A DNA stretch of 64,000 nt from JBBATK01 sp044228285 (GTDB lineage Bacteria > Bacteroidota > Ignavibacteria > Kapaibacteriales > NICIL-2). This document shows positions 43,438-51,957 of the stretch, one piece after another. The notes under the pieces are model-generated. The model ran no database searches. It had not been told where the DNA came from and saw only the letters and a list, made by a program, of their open reading frames with translations. How positions within the stretch are numbered: position 1 is the first letter of the stretch; every line of letters starts with the position of its first letter. The translations under genes were made by a program, and so were the position numbers. The stretch covers positions 248,001 to 312,000 of the forward strand of contig JBGAVD010000001.1 in NCBI GenBank assembly GCA_044228285.1, read 5' to 3'.

Positions 43438-44709
43438 TTACTTTATCTGAACTGGGGTAATCTCCGTCTTCCGCGCCGCTTGTCTGATTCTTTCCAAGCG
43501 CTTCTTTTTCTCAGCAAGCTCCAAACGTTGCTTGGCTGTAAGTGCAGGCTTCACTGCTGCCGAATTCGCAGTTGAACTCGGAACTCCCGTGGTTTGAGCT
43601 TTCGTGCTCGTCGTACCTGTACTTGGACGCTGTGATGCTGTGGATGTGGACGTAGAAGCTGCAGGCGATTGTTCTGCGCTAGAATTAGTGCGAGGAGGAG
43701 TTGAAGTGCTTGGTATTGGCTTTACTCCCGTAGCATTTGGTGTGCTCGGCTGAGCTTTCTGCAACCATGGTTTTGTCCCACTTCCTGTTCCAGGAACTTG
43801 AGTAGGTTTTGATGCGCCTGGAGTGCTCGTGGTCGCGTTGCCAGCTTTGGGACGAACAACTGGTGGTTTCACAAGAGGAGGGGCTTTTCGTGTGGTGTCA
43901 CGCTGTGACTTCCACGGTGAAGCACTGGTAACAAACTCAGACTTTGTAATACGTATGGATCGAACAGTTTCACCAAGCTTGCCCAATGGCGGGAGGTCTT
44001 GCCCGTTACGCTTCAAACGAATGCCGCCGGCATTTCCAACGCTGAGTAAGAAACGTTCAGCAGCAACCCAACGTTTCGATTGTTGAGGGAGCAAGGTCAA
44101 TTGTTCGGTAGACTTCCCGTCGGTTGTGATGTTGAGCCAGACGGTATCGGATGTGACAGCCTCCAAAGAAACAGAATCGATAGAAGAGATGCCAAAGTAG
44201 TTGAGGAGTCCACCACCAGTTGAGTTTCCGGAACTGTCTTTGTCGCTGATGACTACAGAAGGTGCCAAGGGAGATTTTGTTGCAGGTACTGTCTGTGATG
44301 GTGCATATAAATAGTACAGACCAGCAATGCCGCATATACCCAACACTGAGTACATCACCATAATCCAACGTCGACGATTCTTACTCTCACCTATGGAAAT
44401 AGGTGCCTTCATTGAGCGCGCAGCGTTGATTGCACTCAAATGCAAAGAGCTAGGAACCTGGGCGGCAGGCGAAGCGAGACTCTTGTTCATGAGCTCTTCA
44501 ATTTCTTCGCTTGGTATACCCACAGACTGTGCATAGCGCTTGATGAAGGAGCGCATGTAGACCTTTGGAAGTTCTTCCAATCGGCCTTCATCCAGAGCCT
44601 GGATGATATGTATGCGAATGTTCGTCAACTTGCTCAGCTCAGTAATGCTGAGATTGCGAGACTCGCGTGCTTGCTTTAAGCGTGAACTAATTGGATGAAC
44701 GGCGTCCAT
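43438..44709 (-). CDS. RodZ-like cytoskeletal membrane protein with long low-complexity tail
   Basis: The 423 residues have an N-terminal helix-turn-helix (about 8-75: SSRLKQARESRNLSITELSKLTNIRIHIIQALDEGRLEELPKVYMRSFIKRYAQ), the HTH_25 form that binds MreB in RodZ. One membrane segment follows (about 115-135, WIMVMYSVLGICGIAGLYYLY). A periplasmic RodZ/DUF4115 sandwich is at about 180-265 (VTSDTVWLNITTDGK, AAERFLLSVGNAGGIRLKRNG). Unusually it goes on for some 150 residues of Pro/Ser/Thr/Ala repeats and ends in a basic helical segment (KQRLELAEKKKRLERIRQAARK). This tail is longer than in typical RodZ. It links functionally to rodA, 40 kb away. Confidence 0.88.
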   Translation of the reverse strand: MDAVHPISSRLKQARESRNLSITELSKLTNIRIHIIQALDEGRLEELPKVYMRSFIKRYAQSVGIPSEEIEELMNKSLASPAAQVPSSLHLSAINAARSMKAPISIGESKNRRRWIMVMYSVLGICGIAGLYYLYAPSQTVPATKSPLAPSVVISDKDSSGNSTGGGLLNYFGISSIDSVSLEAVTSDTVWLNITTDGKSTEQLTLLPQQSKRWVAAERFLLSVGNAGGIRLKRNGQDLPPLGKLGETVRSIRITKSEFVTSASPWKSQRDTTRKAPPLVKPPVVRPKAGNATTSTPGASKPTQVPGTGSGTKPWLQKAQPSTPNATGVKPIPSTSTPPRTNSSAEQSPAASTSTSTASQRPSTGTTSTKAQTTGVPSSTANSAAVKPALTAKQRLELAEKKKRLERIRQAARKTEITPVQIK

Positions 44710-44802
44710 TGCGGAACCAACAGTGCAGCGATTTTGTGGAATGCCGAGTAATTTATTACAATTTTGCAGAGTAACAATACACTTCCTTATTGAGGATGAT
44801 CG

Positions 44803-45432
44803 ATGGCTACACTTGGCCAGTTTCTGACGAGCGCACTCTACGTAACCTTCTGTACAGCAAGCATCGGCTTCGGTGCTTTGTACTTCCGAAAGGTGGTGGA
44901 TGACCTCGAGCTCAAGAAGGTTTTACTAGGGGAGGAGTTGTACCTTTTGTATGATCCCAAAGCCTTCCTGGGAATCGGCATCTTCGCCTTCTTTTTCTGT
45001 ATCTTTGTTTTCCTTCTCAGCCTAAAACAAGACCTGACGCATGAAGAGAGGAATATGTCTGCACCTGGACTCATTCTCATGGTTGTACCCATGGTTCTGG
45101 TGGTAAACATGATTCAGCTTTACCTGCGAGCACGGTGGCAACGACTCTCCGTTCGCACTGGTGGTCTGCTTATTCGAAGAATGTTCTCTGAGAAGATGGT
45201 GCAAATCCGCTTTTCACAGCGTCCTCTCAAGGTGATCGTGGAACGAGAGTCTCTCTGGTTTCGTTTGCTTTTTGCGGATAGAGAAGGAAACAGTATTGGC
45301 CGCTGTTCGGTCAGCGCTAAAGGACTTGAAAAAATGCTCGAGACCATTGGTCGGGTACCAGAATGGACTATTCAGTCACCTACCATTGATCTCGAGGGAA
45401 CAACGAAGAACGATTCCGTGAATTACGATTGA
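44803..45432 (+). CDS. Unknown membrane protein with three transmembrane segments
   Basis: The 209 residues have no family I recognise. Segments are about 5-27 (TSALYVTFCTASIGFGALYF), 50-72 (AFLGIGIFAFFFCIFVFLLSL) and 84-107 (PGLILMVVPMVLVVNMIQLYL). A soluble domain (about 110-195) has strands RLSVRTGGLLIRRMF, RPLKVIVERESLWFRLLFADREGNSIGRCSV, which could be a PH-like (bPH) fold. GAGGAT precedes the ATG. It is divergent from the RodZ-like gene and 8 bases upstream of the AtuA gene, so likely cotranscribed with it. Confidence 0.65.
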   Translation: MATLGQFLTSALYVTFCTASIGFGALYFRKVVDDLELKKVLLGEELYLLYDPKAFLGIGIFAFFFCIFVFLLSLKQDLTHEERNMSAPGLILMVVPMVLVVNMIQLYLRARWQRLSVRTGGLLIRRMFSEKMVQIRFSQRPLKVIVERESLWFRLLFADREGNSIGRCSVSAKGLEKMLETIGRVPEWTIQSPTIDLEGTTKNDSVNYD

Positions 45433-45440
45433 GGTAGGGT

Positions 45441-46799
45441 ATGAAAGAAATGATACGCATAGCTTCCGGACAAGGTTTCTGGGGTGATTTACTCAGTGCA
45501 CCACTCGCACAAGTCCGCAATGGAAATGTAGACTACTTGATGCTGGACTATTTGGCCGAAGTCACGATGTCCATTGTACAAAAGCAGAAACTCAAAAACC
45601 CGAAGCTGGGCTATGCTAAGGACCTCATCACTACGGTTGAGGAGGTTCTGCCCTATCTTATGAAGCATAACATTCGCATGATCAGCAATGGCGGAGGTGT
45701 CAACCCTGAAGCAGCGCGCGACGCGGTGTTTGAAGTGGCACGAAAGCTCGGCGTTACAGGTCTGCGTGTTGGTATTGTAACCGGTGATAACATCCTTCCT
45801 CGTCTTGATGAGCTTATCGATGCTGGTCATGCTATGAAGAATATGGACGATGGTACTCCTATCGTGCAGGTCAAGGAAAAGCTCCTCAGTGCTAACGTGT
45901 ACCTCGGTGCTGCTCCGGTCGTCGAAGCGTTACGACAAGGTGCACATATTGTCATCACGGGTCGTGTTACTGATACCGGTCTAACTCTCGCTCCAATGAT
46001 CCATGAGTTCGGTTGGAGCATGGATGACTGGGATAAACTCTCAGCTGGAACTGTTGCCGGACACATCAACGAATGTGGTGCTCAAGCCAGCGGCGGTAAT
46101 TTCCTTGGCGATTGGCAGTCATTGCCCGACATGGCTAACATTGGTTTCCCAATTATCGAGGCATATCCAGATGGAAGCTTCGTTGTTACTAAACACGAGG
46201 GCACAGGCGGCGCAGTCACTCGCGAAACAGTAAGTGAACAGTTACTCTACGAGATTGCAGATCCAACACAGTATATCACACCGGATTGTGTGGCAGACTT
46301 CAGCTCTATACAGTTGCGTGACGAAGGAAATAACCGCGTTCGCGTGTTCGGAATCAAAGGCAAGCCAGCTACCCCTTTTTATAAAGTCAGCGCCAGCTAT
46401 GACGACGGATACGTTGCCTTCAGCTCCTTGACCTATTGTGCTCCAGATGCCTATGTGCGTGCTCAAGCAGGTGATAGAGTTCTTCGCCAACGTCTTGAGA
46501 ATCTAGGTCTACAATTCGACGAGATACGCACGGAGTTCATTGGTATGAATGCTTGCCACGGTCCTCTTGCTCCCGCCATCGAACCGAACGAAGTGATGAT
46601 GCGCATTGGCGTACGCTCTAAAGACTACAAGACTGTTGAACGTTTCGGAAAAGAGATTGCTCCACTTATTCTCACTGGACCTCCAGGTGTGACTGGCTTC
46701 GCTGGTGGACGCCCAAAGCCTAGTGACGTGGTTGCGTACTTTCCAGCTCTGATCGACAAAAAGGTTGTCGATTACCACGTGGCTGTCGATGAAATCTAA
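45441..46799 (+). CDS. AtuA-family protein (DUF1446)
   Basis: The 452 residues cover the full DUF1446 domain, named after AtuA of acyclic terpene utilisation. Characteristic segments are IRIASGQGFWGDLLSAP, VDYLMLDYLAEVTMSI, MISNGGGVNPEAARDAV, LSANVYLGAAPVVEALRQGAHIVITGRVTDTGLTLAPMIHEFGW, AGTVAGHINECGAQASGGNF and EGTGGAVTRETVSEQLLYEI. The biochemical role of the family is not settled; links to terpene or leucine/isovaleryl degradation are known in Pseudomonas. AtuA proteins are sometimes followed by a second short domain; it is absent here. The next gene starts within the stop codon (TAATG). Confidence 0.88.
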   Translation: MKEMIRIASGQGFWGDLLSAPLAQVRNGNVDYLMLDYLAEVTMSIVQKQKLKNPKLGYAKDLITTVEEVLPYLMKHNIRMISNGGGVNPEAARDAVFEVARKLGVTGLRVGIVTGDNILPRLDELIDAGHAMKNMDDGTPIVQVKEKLLSANVYLGAAPVVEALRQGAHIVITGRVTDTGLTLAPMIHEFGWSMDDWDKLSAGTVAGHINECGAQASGGNFLGDWQSLPDMANIGFPIIEAYPDGSFVVTKHEGTGGAVTRETVSEQLLYEIADPTQYITPDCVADFSSIQLRDEGNNRVRVFGIKGKPATPFYKVSASYDDGYVAFSSLTYCAPDAYVRAQAGDRVLRQRLENLGLQFDEIRTEFIGMNACHGPLAPAIEPNEVMMRIGVRSKDYKTVERFGKEIAPLILTGPPGVTGFAGGRPKPSDVVAYFPALIDKKVVDYHVAVDEI

Positions 46800-48178
46800 T
46801 GTTGCCAAAAAGGCATAAAGTAGTACTGTTCATCCTGGTGATTTTTTATCAGGCTCTCAGCGCTTACGCGCTGAATCGGCAGCTCCTCAATGCTCCTCAA
46901 ACAATGTTTGTCAGCGACGGTGCTGAGTCTCTTGCCAATCCGATGGCGCAGAGTAGAAGCATGTCGATCTTCAGTACGAACGAAGCCGATGAAGCAGCAC
47001 GCTTTCTTGACACAGACTGTTCACTGCCAGCACCAGACATACGTCTACTGCAACCTTGCCCCGAGTTGATTCGAACAGAATCTATAGCTGGTCATTTCGC
47101 GCCTGCTCTAGCCATACAAGAGCTGTCACTTGCGCTCTCACTCAACATTGGTCCACGTTACACTACGCAATCGACGGCGAGTTCGCTCGCGATGGCAAAG
47201 TCCTTTCTTGAGAGTAATGAAGCCCTCAGTGCTAGTGAACTGAGAGAGCTACGCGCTCTTGAAGCCGACCGTATTCCTTGGAGTGACTTTTTGTATGCCG
47301 GACATCTTCGCTATACCATTGATGGGGCTCAGCCATACCGCAATAGTCATGTGAATTACTTGGCACTCAGTGCAACGGGTGGAGTTTATCTCGGAGTCAT
47401 GATTGGCCTACACCTGTACCAAGCAAATACCTTTTGGAGTCAGCGATCACCACTGCTCACTGTTCGAGAAGATGGCAATTATGCTCGCGGTGTAGATAAG
47501 ATTGGACACGTCTTCGGCGCAACGCTTATGTCCTATTACTCCACTGAAGTCCTGCAAGGAAGTGGGGTTTGTGTTGAGTCGGCCCATATATGGGGCACCC
47601 TCATGGGACTGATGTACCAGACCTATGTGGAGATTGAGGATGGATACGGCAAGAACTGGGGCTTCAGTCCAAGCGATATGTACATGAACATTGCAGGAGC
47701 AAGTTTCTTTCTGCTTCAATATTACGTGCCTTCACTACAGAATGTCACTGAGAAGTGGATTTATACGCCAGCAACATGGATTCAGGAACAAGCGCGCAAG
47801 AATGGTGAGACCTTTATCGACGACTACTCATCGAGTACCTTTTTCTTTTCGTTTAAGATGCATAACATCTTTCCAGAGAACATTGCGCGCTCTTGGCCTC
47901 GATGGCTGAATCTAGCGGTGGGATATGCGGCGAGAGGACTTGATACACCGCAAGAAGACACTAAACTAATCCTAGCTCTCGACTACGATTTACCAGAATT
48001 GTTGCCAGATTTTCGACAAAGCATTGGCGGTTGGTTGGGTGACTTCTGCAATTGGATGGGACAATCGCTCAACTATGTGAAGTTTCCATCGCCAGCTATT
48101 GAGATCGGAGAGCACGGACACACTCGATTCAATCTCCTCTATCCCTTTAAGCTATCGATTGGCAATATCAAGTTTTAG
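46799..48178 (+). CDS. DUF2279/YfiM-like exported envelope protein
   Basis: The 459 residues have a signal peptide (MLPKRHKVVLFILVIFYQALSAYA), about 150 divergent residues and then a conserved core. The core is GVYLGVMIGLHLYQANTFWSQRSPLLTVREDGNYARGVDKIGHVFGATLMSYYSTEVL, AHIWGTLMGLMYQTYVEIEDGYGKNWGFSPSDMYMNIAGASFFLLQY, which matches DUF2279/YfiM. The conserved DKxGH and EIxDGY..WGFSxxDM are the signature. The C-terminal 120 residues look like strands and end FKLSIGNIKF, with a terminal Phe. Function is unknown; an outer-membrane or periplasmic location is likely. It overlaps the AtuA stop by one base. Confidence 0.8.
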   Translation: MLPKRHKVVLFILVIFYQALSAYALNRQLLNAPQTMFVSDGAESLANPMAQSRSMSIFSTNEADEAARFLDTDCSLPAPDIRLLQPCPELIRTESIAGHFAPALAIQELSLALSLNIGPRYTTQSTASSLAMAKSFLESNEALSASELRELRALEADRIPWSDFLYAGHLRYTIDGAQPYRNSHVNYLALSATGGVYLGVMIGLHLYQANTFWSQRSPLLTVREDGNYARGVDKIGHVFGATLMSYYSTEVLQGSGVCVESAHIWGTLMGLMYQTYVEIEDGYGKNWGFSPSDMYMNIAGASFFLLQYYVPSLQNVTEKWIYTPATWIQEQARKNGETFIDDYSSSTFFFSFKMHNIFPENIARSWPRWLNLAVGYAARGLDTPQEDTKLILALDYDLPELLPDFRQSIGGWLGDFCNWMGQSLNYVKFPSPAIEIGEHGHTRFNLLYPFKLSIGNIKF

Positions 48179-48279
48179 ATTCATCGCACACGTTTATCCA
48201 TCTCGATCTTCGCACCACACTGCACTCTCCAGCATCACATAACGACGTAGTCTTTCAATCGCTCAACGATGAGCTAGGC

Positions 48280-49056
48280 GTGTGGCATAGTCCCAACCGC
48301 GTCTCTGCTAACGATCAAATCACGATTAGCATCATCGTTCCCGCACTCCGCGAAGAGAAGATTCTTGCGCACACCCTTTCGATCTATACTCCTGAGTTGC
48401 GCAAGCGCTTCGGTATGGAGCTAATTGTGAGTGACGGAGGAAGTAGCGATGCTACATTGAGTATTGCGAGCACTTTGGCTGATAGCGTTGTACAGCACCA
48501 CTCTGCCCGCCGGCAAACCATTGCTGAAGGACGCAATGCAGGAGCTTTGGTGGCTCGTGGCAAGGTGTTAGCCTTCATTAACGCCGACACCATCCCTGCC
48601 GAGCCAAGCGTGTTTTTTCAGTTCATTGCGAAGTGGTCTCAAAGCGAAGGCAAGTTCCGTGACCGAGCGGCACTGGCGTGTCCTGTGGAAGTGAATCCAA
48701 GCGAACGAAAATGGAGCGACATGCTCTTTCACACCTTTTTCAACAACTATCTAAAACTCATTTCCATGCTGAGCATTGGTGTGGGCAGAGGGGAGTGTCA
48801 GATTGTTCGCCGTGATGTTTTTACTGAGTTAGGCGGATATAATAGTTCTCTTGCTGCAGGTGAGGACTTCGATTTCTTTTCGCGTATAGCTCGCAAACAC
48901 CCCATAGCCATTGCTAACGAGCTCTTGGTCTATGAATCGCCACGACGCTATCGTCGCTTTGGTTACATGCGCATTCTCTGGTCTTGGTTTATGAACTGGG
49001 TAGGCGCTGTCTTCTTTTCAAAGTCGGTTTCAAAAGAATGGGAAGTTGTTCGATAA
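48280..49056 (+). CDS. Family 2 glycosyltransferase (TIGR04283-like style)
   Basis: The 258 residues start at GTG (48280); the frame is open further upstream but has no ATG. The GT-A core has TISIIVPALREEKILAHTLSIY, MELIVSDGGSSDATLSIAS, AEGRNAGALVARGKVLAFINADTIPAEPSVFF (with NAD/DT in the DxD position) and the later GRGECQIVRRDVFTELGGYNSSLAAGEDFDFFSRIARK, the acceptor-side GExxDF motif. A C-terminal amphipathic/hydrophobic stretch (MRILWSWFMNWVGAVFFSK) suggests membrane contact. Probably makes a glycolipid or exopolysaccharide. It lies 101 bases after the DUF2279 gene. Confidence 0.83.
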   Translation: MWHSPNRVSANDQITISIIVPALREEKILAHTLSIYTPELRKRFGMELIVSDGGSSDATLSIASTLADSVVQHHSARRQTIAEGRNAGALVARGKVLAFINADTIPAEPSVFFQFIAKWSQSEGKFRDRAALACPVEVNPSERKWSDMLFHTFFNNYLKLISMLSIGVGRGECQIVRRDVFTELGGYNSSLAAGEDFDFFSRIARKHPIAIANELLVYESPRRYRRFGYMRILWSWFMNWVGAVFFSKSVSKEWEVVR

Positions 49057-49135
49057 ACGTACCGTTTCAGTTCCCCTATGTTTCGCTGTCATGACACCTT
49101 CTAAGGAAGTGACAGTTTGCCAGCTCGAAGATCAA

Positions 49136-49165
49136 GTCGAGCTGCGCAGCAGCGAGGATGAAGAA
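49136..49165 (+). repeat. Dispersed ~30-base repeat, copy 2
   Basis: This begins GTCGAGCTGCGCAGCAGCGA and continues into ATGAAGAA. It is the partner of the copy at 8472-8501. It lies between the convergent glycosyltransferase and Rel/Spo genes. In this copy GCTGCGCAGC is a perfect 10-base palindrome. Confidence 0.5.
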
Positions 49166-49205
49166 AAGAGACTCTAAGAGGGGAGACGTTGGTCCTGGCA
49201 GTTCG

Positions 49206-51464
49206 TTAGCCGTCGTAGCGACTTACTGTCTTCACGCCGCGGATCTTCTTTAAGCGTTCAAGAATGGCGTTGAGGTGGTTGATGTTACGCACATACAAGG
49301 TGACGATTCCTTCGAACTCCGCACCAAAGGCATCGATGTTCACACTGCGAATATTTGTACTCTCGTAGTGGACAATAGCGTTCGTGATATCATTCAACAT
49401 TCCAGCGCGATCATCACCTGTGATGCGGGCAGCGACGATGAAGTTTCCGTCTTGCATTGAGGACCAACTCATGTCGACAAAGCGATTGCCGACTTTCTTT
49501 TCCAAATCAAGAACGTTGTGACAGTTCTTGCGGTGAACTTTTATACCGCTTCCCACCGTTACGAGGCCAACGATCTCATCGCCAGGCACAGGATTGCAGC
49601 ATCGCGCGTAGTGGTAAAGGATGTTACGTGAGTCGTTGCCGTCAGCAAGAGTTACACCTTGAACTTTTTCACGGGCGACAGTGACGAAATCTTTCTCGGG
49701 AAGGATGGTAGGGATGTCTGGACTAGGTGCTGTCGCGGGATTCATTCGTTTCTGAATCTCGGGCAAGACATCATCAAGGTTCAGAGTGCCCAGTCCAAGT
49801 TGGTAGAAAAACTCCGAGAGGTTGTCATACTTCATTCCGTGAAGAATGCGTTCGAGAGTATCGTTGTTCAAGTGCAGGTCTACTTTCTTGCACTTGCGAT
49901 CCCAGATCTCACGTCCTTCACGTTGCTTTATGCGCTTCTCTTCGTTAAGGAATTTACGTATCTGCGACTTTGCTTTGTGGGTGACACAGAGTCGCTCCCA
50001 GTCTAAGGTTGGACGCTGATTTTTTGATGTAAGAATCTCCACTTGTTCGCCCGTTTTCAAAACGTAGTCGAGTGGGACGATGCGACCATTTACCTTTGCA
50101 CCAATGCAGTGGTTACCAACTTCAGAGTGGATCTCGAAGGCATAGTCGATAGGAGTTGCCCCTTGCGGTAAAATGCGCAGGTCATTCTTTGGTGTGTAGA
50201 TGTAAATCTCGTCTTGATAGAGATTGAGTTTGAAAGACTCCAAGAGTTGCTCTGGTGCTTCGTCGCCGGCATTCTCGAAAATATCTCGAACCCACTGAGC
50301 CCAGTCTTCGAGCTCTTTGTCACTCCACCATGATGCCACACGTCCATCACCCTGGTTCTCCTTGTATTGAAAGTGAGCAGCGATACCTTTCTCAGCGATC
50401 TCGTGCATTTCACGAGTGCGAATTTGAACTTCAACCCGACGTCCTTCAGGACCGATCACCGTGGTATGAAGAGAGCGGTAGGAGTTTTTCTTTGGACGTG
50501 AAATGAAGTTCTTGAATCGCTCCGGAATTGGTTCGTAGATATCAGCAACAATTCCATATGTAGTGAAGCAATCCTTATTCTCGTTGGATTCAATAATGAT
50601 GCGAACTGCAAGTAGGTCGTACAGTTGTTCGGCTGTCTTGTGCTGCCGATGCATCTTATTGAAGACCGAGTACAGGTGCTTTGGGCGTCCGCTTACTTCA
50701 TACTTAAAATCTTCTGCATCTAAGCGCTTACGGAGTGGTTCAATAAACTTCTTGATGTACTCTTCGCGACCTTCACGCGTGAGGCTAACTGCGTTCAAGA
50801 CTTGTTCATACTCTTGAGGATGCAACGCACGGAAAGCGAGATCTTCAAGCTCCCACTTAATGTTCGCCATACCGAAACGGTGAGCGAAGGGAGCATAAAT
50901 TTCTATGGTTTCAGTTGCCATGCGACGTCGACGTTCCTCAGACAAGAAATCGATCGTTCGCATGTTGTGAAGACGGTCGGCGAACTTGATGAGGATTACA
51001 CGAACGTCTTTTACTAACGATAACAAGAGCTTCCGGTAATTCTCTGCCTGCTTGATTTCGGCACTCTTAAAAATGCCTGAGATTTTTGTCACCCCATCCA
51101 CTATTTCTGCAACGGCAGAACCGAACTCAGCGCGGATATCATCCAGACTATAGCTTGTGTCTTCCACAACATCATGAAGGAGCGCCGCAGCAACGCTTAT
51201 ATCATCAAGCGGAATCTCTTTGATGACGATGCGTGCTACTTCAAGCGGGTGGGTATAATAGGGTTCCCCAGAGGCACGAAGGTCATTTTTGTGTGCATCA
51301 AAGCAGAGGCGAAATGCCTTCGCTATCATTGCTTCATCGCACTGGCTAAGATTCTGTTTTGACTCCCGTAAAAGAAGCTGTAGGTCGGCCTCCGGATTCA
51401 CTCCGATACTGGCTGGTTCATCAGATGATGATCGTTTTCCAGAGAATAGTTCGCGCAGTTTCAC
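49206..51464 (-). CDS. Bifunctional (p)ppGpp synthetase/hydrolase (Rel/SpoT)
   Basis: The 752 residues are a full-length Rel/Spo protein controlling the stringent response. The HD hydrolase domain has GEPYYTHPLEVARI and AALLHDVVEDTSYS, then VRVILIKFADRLHNMRT, so hydrolase residues are intact. The synthetase domain has KHLYSVFNKMHRQ, YDLLAVRIII, ISRPKKNSYRSLHTTVIG and EVQIRTREMHEIAEKGIAAH. The TGS domain (IYTPKNDLRILPQGATPIDYAFEIH), a CC/zinc-finger region (HYARCCNPVPGDEIVG) and a C-terminal ACT domain (RITGDDRAGMLNDITNAI) follow. So it can both make and degrade the alarmone, sensing stalled ribosomes. It is the only Rel protein in the window. Confidence 0.96.
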   Translation of the reverse strand: MKLRELFSGKRSSSDEPASIGVNPEADLQLLLRESKQNLSQCDEAMIAKAFRLCFDAHKNDLRASGEPYYTHPLEVARIVIKEIPLDDISVAAALLHDVVEDTSYSLDDIRAEFGSAVAEIVDGVTKISGIFKSAEIKQAENYRKLLLSLVKDVRVILIKFADRLHNMRTIDFLSEERRRRMATETIEIYAPFAHRFGMANIKWELEDLAFRALHPQEYEQVLNAVSLTREGREEYIKKFIEPLRKRLDAEDFKYEVSGRPKHLYSVFNKMHRQHKTAEQLYDLLAVRIIIESNENKDCFTTYGIVADIYEPIPERFKNFISRPKKNSYRSLHTTVIGPEGRRVEVQIRTREMHEIAEKGIAAHFQYKENQGDGRVASWWSDKELEDWAQWVRDIFENAGDEAPEQLLESFKLNLYQDEIYIYTPKNDLRILPQGATPIDYAFEIHSEVGNHCIGAKVNGRIVPLDYVLKTGEQVEILTSKNQRPTLDWERLCVTHKAKSQIRKFLNEEKRIKQREGREIWDRKCKKVDLHLNNDTLERILHGMKYDNLSEFFYQLGLGTLNLDDVLPEIQKRMNPATAPSPDIPTILPEKDFVTVAREKVQGVTLADGNDSRNILYHYARCCNPVPGDEIVGLVTVGSGIKVHRKNCHNVLDLEKKVGNRFVDMSWSSMQDGNFIVAARITGDDRAGMLNDITNAIVHYESTNIRSVNIDAFGAEFEGIVTLYVRNINHLNAILERLKKIRGVKTVSRYDG

Positions 51465-51581
51465 GGTGATTGTGTCCCGGACAATCAGCTATTGAAAGTC
51501 CCATTTTAGTGGTTTTTACCCGCAGTTTGCAGGGGTCTAAGCCGCAAAATCACAAAAAGAGAGGGATAAATCAAGTCTCAT

Positions 51582-51605
51582 TTGTACCTAGCCGATAAAG
51601 TACAA
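51582..51605. promoter_or_regulatory. Inverted repeat upstream of the small-protein gene
   Basis: TTGTAC-N12-GTACAA lies 41 bases before the ATG at 51646, in the 181-base divergent region shared with rel/spo. The arms are 6 bases and the spacing suits a dimeric regulator, but chance cannot be excluded. Confidence 0.25.
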
Positions 51606-51645
51606 GGCGGTGGCGGCACATAATAACTTCTGAGGAGTCGAAGCG

Positions 51646-51957
51646 ATGAGCCAAGTAGAGTCACACGAAGAACTTAGACGCGGCGAAGCACGAGCATCTC
51701 TCTCGTCGCAAACACAAGCGCCACATAGTTATTTCGACGAATTAGCGGAAATGGGTTCGTTGCAAGAGTTTCTCAATACCTACATGAAGGATGAGTTTCA
51801 CGATAATCGACGTTTCCGCAAGCAGATGTTGTGTTTAATGCTCGACCATAGTGTTGGGCCAGATCCCGACCTGGAACACGAGCTTATTGGCGATCTACAC
51901 AATGCACTTCACCACTTCATTGTAAAAGCCGAATCATGCAATCGCACCCAACATTGA
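51646..51957 (+). CDS. Small hypothetical protein upstream of tail-anchored coiled coil
   Basis: The 103 residues are hydrophilic and helical, with no membrane segment and no family I recognise. The central part (FDELAEMGSLQEFLNTYMKDEFHDNRRFRKQMLCLMLDHSVG) is acidic with a basic patch. The end is His-rich (LHNALHHFIVKAESCNRTQH). TGAGGAGTC is a good Shine-Dalgarno. It overlaps the next gene by 22 bases, which strongly suggests coupled translation and a joint role. An inverted repeat TTGTAC/GTACAA (51582-51605) lies in its promoter region. Confidence 0.65.
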   Translation: MSQVESHEELRRGEARASLSSQTQAPHSYFDELAEMGSLQEFLNTYMKDEFHDNRRFRKQMLCLMLDHSVGPDPDLEHELIGDLHNALHHFIVKAESCNRTQH

